NCBI GenBank assembly: GCA_905215095.1
Contig: CAJMOL010000017.1
Span: 1-14,048, forward strand
Direction: 5' to 3'
DNA length: 14,048 nt
From: an uncultured bacterium
Lineage (GTDB): Bacteria; Actinomycetota; Coriobacteriia; Coriobacteriales; Coriobacteriaceae
Shown here: positions 13,466-14,048 of the stretch, piece after piece
Layout of the letters: each line of letters begins with the position of its first letter
Numbering within the stretch: position 1 is the first letter of the stretch
Made by a program: the position numbers and the translations under genes
Notes under the pieces: generated by a model
Seen by the model: only the letters and a program-made list of their open reading frames with translations
Databases searched by the model: none
What the model was told of the DNA's origin: nothing

Positions 13466-14048
13466 TTATACCTCCAGCGGCACGATCTTGGTGCCATGGA
13501 GCTCGGAGACGCCGAGCGCCGCCGCGACCGCGTCGCGATTTACCGTAGTGATGCCGCCGCCGGGAAGGATGGTCAAACGATCGCCCGCATACTCGATTAA
13601 ACGAGCCAGGTGATCGAAATTGTCCTCGATCGACGTACCGGCCGCACCGCCATGCGTGAGGATGCGCGTAACGCCGCAGTCGGCAAGTGTATCAATCGCA
13701 TCGAGCTGAGCCTCGGGCGAGAGCTGGTCAAATGCCATGTGGAAGGTGATGTCAAGGGACTCGCGCTTGCACTCCTCGGTCGCGCAGCCCGTAGCCATAA
13801 CGAGGGCGCCGAGGGTGAGTTCGTCGAGCGCCCAGCCGCCGGCACAGGGCTTGCAGCAGCCAAAGACCAGGCCGTCAACGCCGGCGCTCACAGCAAGGCC
13901 CAGGTCCATCTCCATCATGCGCAGCTCGTCTTGGTTGTAGCAAAAGTCGCCACCACGCGGACGAATCATGCACATCACGCGCGCATCGCGCTCGTGAGCG
14001 TAATTGACCGTAGCGCTGATAACGCCGGCGGAAGGCGTGGTGCCACCG
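13466..14048 (-). CDS. cutC: CutC family protein, 5' end beyond the window
   Basis: The open frame continues off the right edge; about 194 C-terminal residues are present. It begins GGTTPSAGVISATVNYA, then IRPRGGDFCYNQDE, ITFHMAFDQ, LADCGVTRILTHGG and ILPGGGIT, all matching the TIM-barrel CutC family (E. coli has IIRPRGGDFCY, TFHRAFD, RVLTSG). CutC was proposed to act in copper homeostasis, but its biochemical role remains unsettled. Unusual here are extra cysteines, GCCKPC and GCATEEC, in a region where E. coli CutC has none that I recall. It is the first visible gene of an operon with the HIT-like gene 3 bp downstream. The N-terminus and promoter cannot be seen. Confidence 0.92.
   Translation of the reverse strand, partial: GGTTPSAGVISATVNYAHERDARVMCMIRPRGGDFCYNQDELRMMEMDLGLAVSAGVDGLVFGCCKPCAGGWALDELTLGALVMATGCATEECKRESLDITFHMAFDQLSPEAQLDAIDTLADCGVTRILTHGGAAGTSIEDNFDHLARLIEYAGDRLTILPGGGITTVNRDAVAAALGVSELHGTKIVPLEV

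Overview
The window reads like a chromosome segment of a Gram-positive actinobacterium of the Coriobacteriia, most likely Collinsella or a close relative. This rests on moderately GC-rich coding sequence, strong GGAGG-type ribosome binding sites, the flavour of the proteins and a giant RecJ-helicase fusion. The genus call is inference from memory of family composition and was not tested. Apart from one transporter gene, every gene lies on the minus strand.

Layout, left to right. Positions 1-330 hold no gene; hairpins, a boxA-like motif and an upstream promoter suggest the leader of a minus-strand rRNA operon beginning just off the left edge. Next is the translation operon infC-rpmI-rplT (416-1600), closed by a clear intrinsic terminator (356-395). 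Its leader (1600-1790) carries an extended -10 promoter, a perfect small hairpin, a 20-codon leader ORF and a terminator-like attenuator. infC probably starts at a rare AUA codon. tRNA-Leu(CAA) follows (2047-2133); a 31-nt copy of its 3' end plus a second copy of its terminator lie 184 bp away, separated by a run of perfect hairpins. A cytoplasmic transglutaminase-like protein (2173-3606) is just upstream of the tRNA in transcription order. A 94-bp nested inverted repeat (3750-3843) sits between that gene's promoter and fba, the class II fructose-bisphosphate aldolase gene (3866-4732).

A DNA repair/stringent response unit then runs right to left: recJ-helicase fusion (8072-11359), relA/spoT homologue (5696-8056, 15 bp gap) and a metallo-beta-lactamase-fold hydrolase (4928-5611). 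This resembles the Bacillus recJ-apt-relA-dtd order with apt and dtd missing. A divergent intergenic region (11412-11635) separates recJ from the only plus-strand gene, a BASS-family (bile acid:sodium symporter-like) transporter (11636-12634). That gene converges on a tight two-gene operon: cutC (13466 to the right edge, 5' end cut off) followed 3 bp later by a GalT/HIT-like DUF4931 protein (12665-13462).

Most genes are housekeeping. The items most worth a second look are the RecJ-helicase fusion, the AUA start and attenuator arrangement of infC, the tRNA-Leu 3' duplication around a hairpin cassette, the 94-bp nested inverted repeat, and the cysteine cluster in CutC beside an uncharacterised HIT-like partner. 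No CRISPR array, transposase, phage gene or toxin-antitoxin pair was seen.
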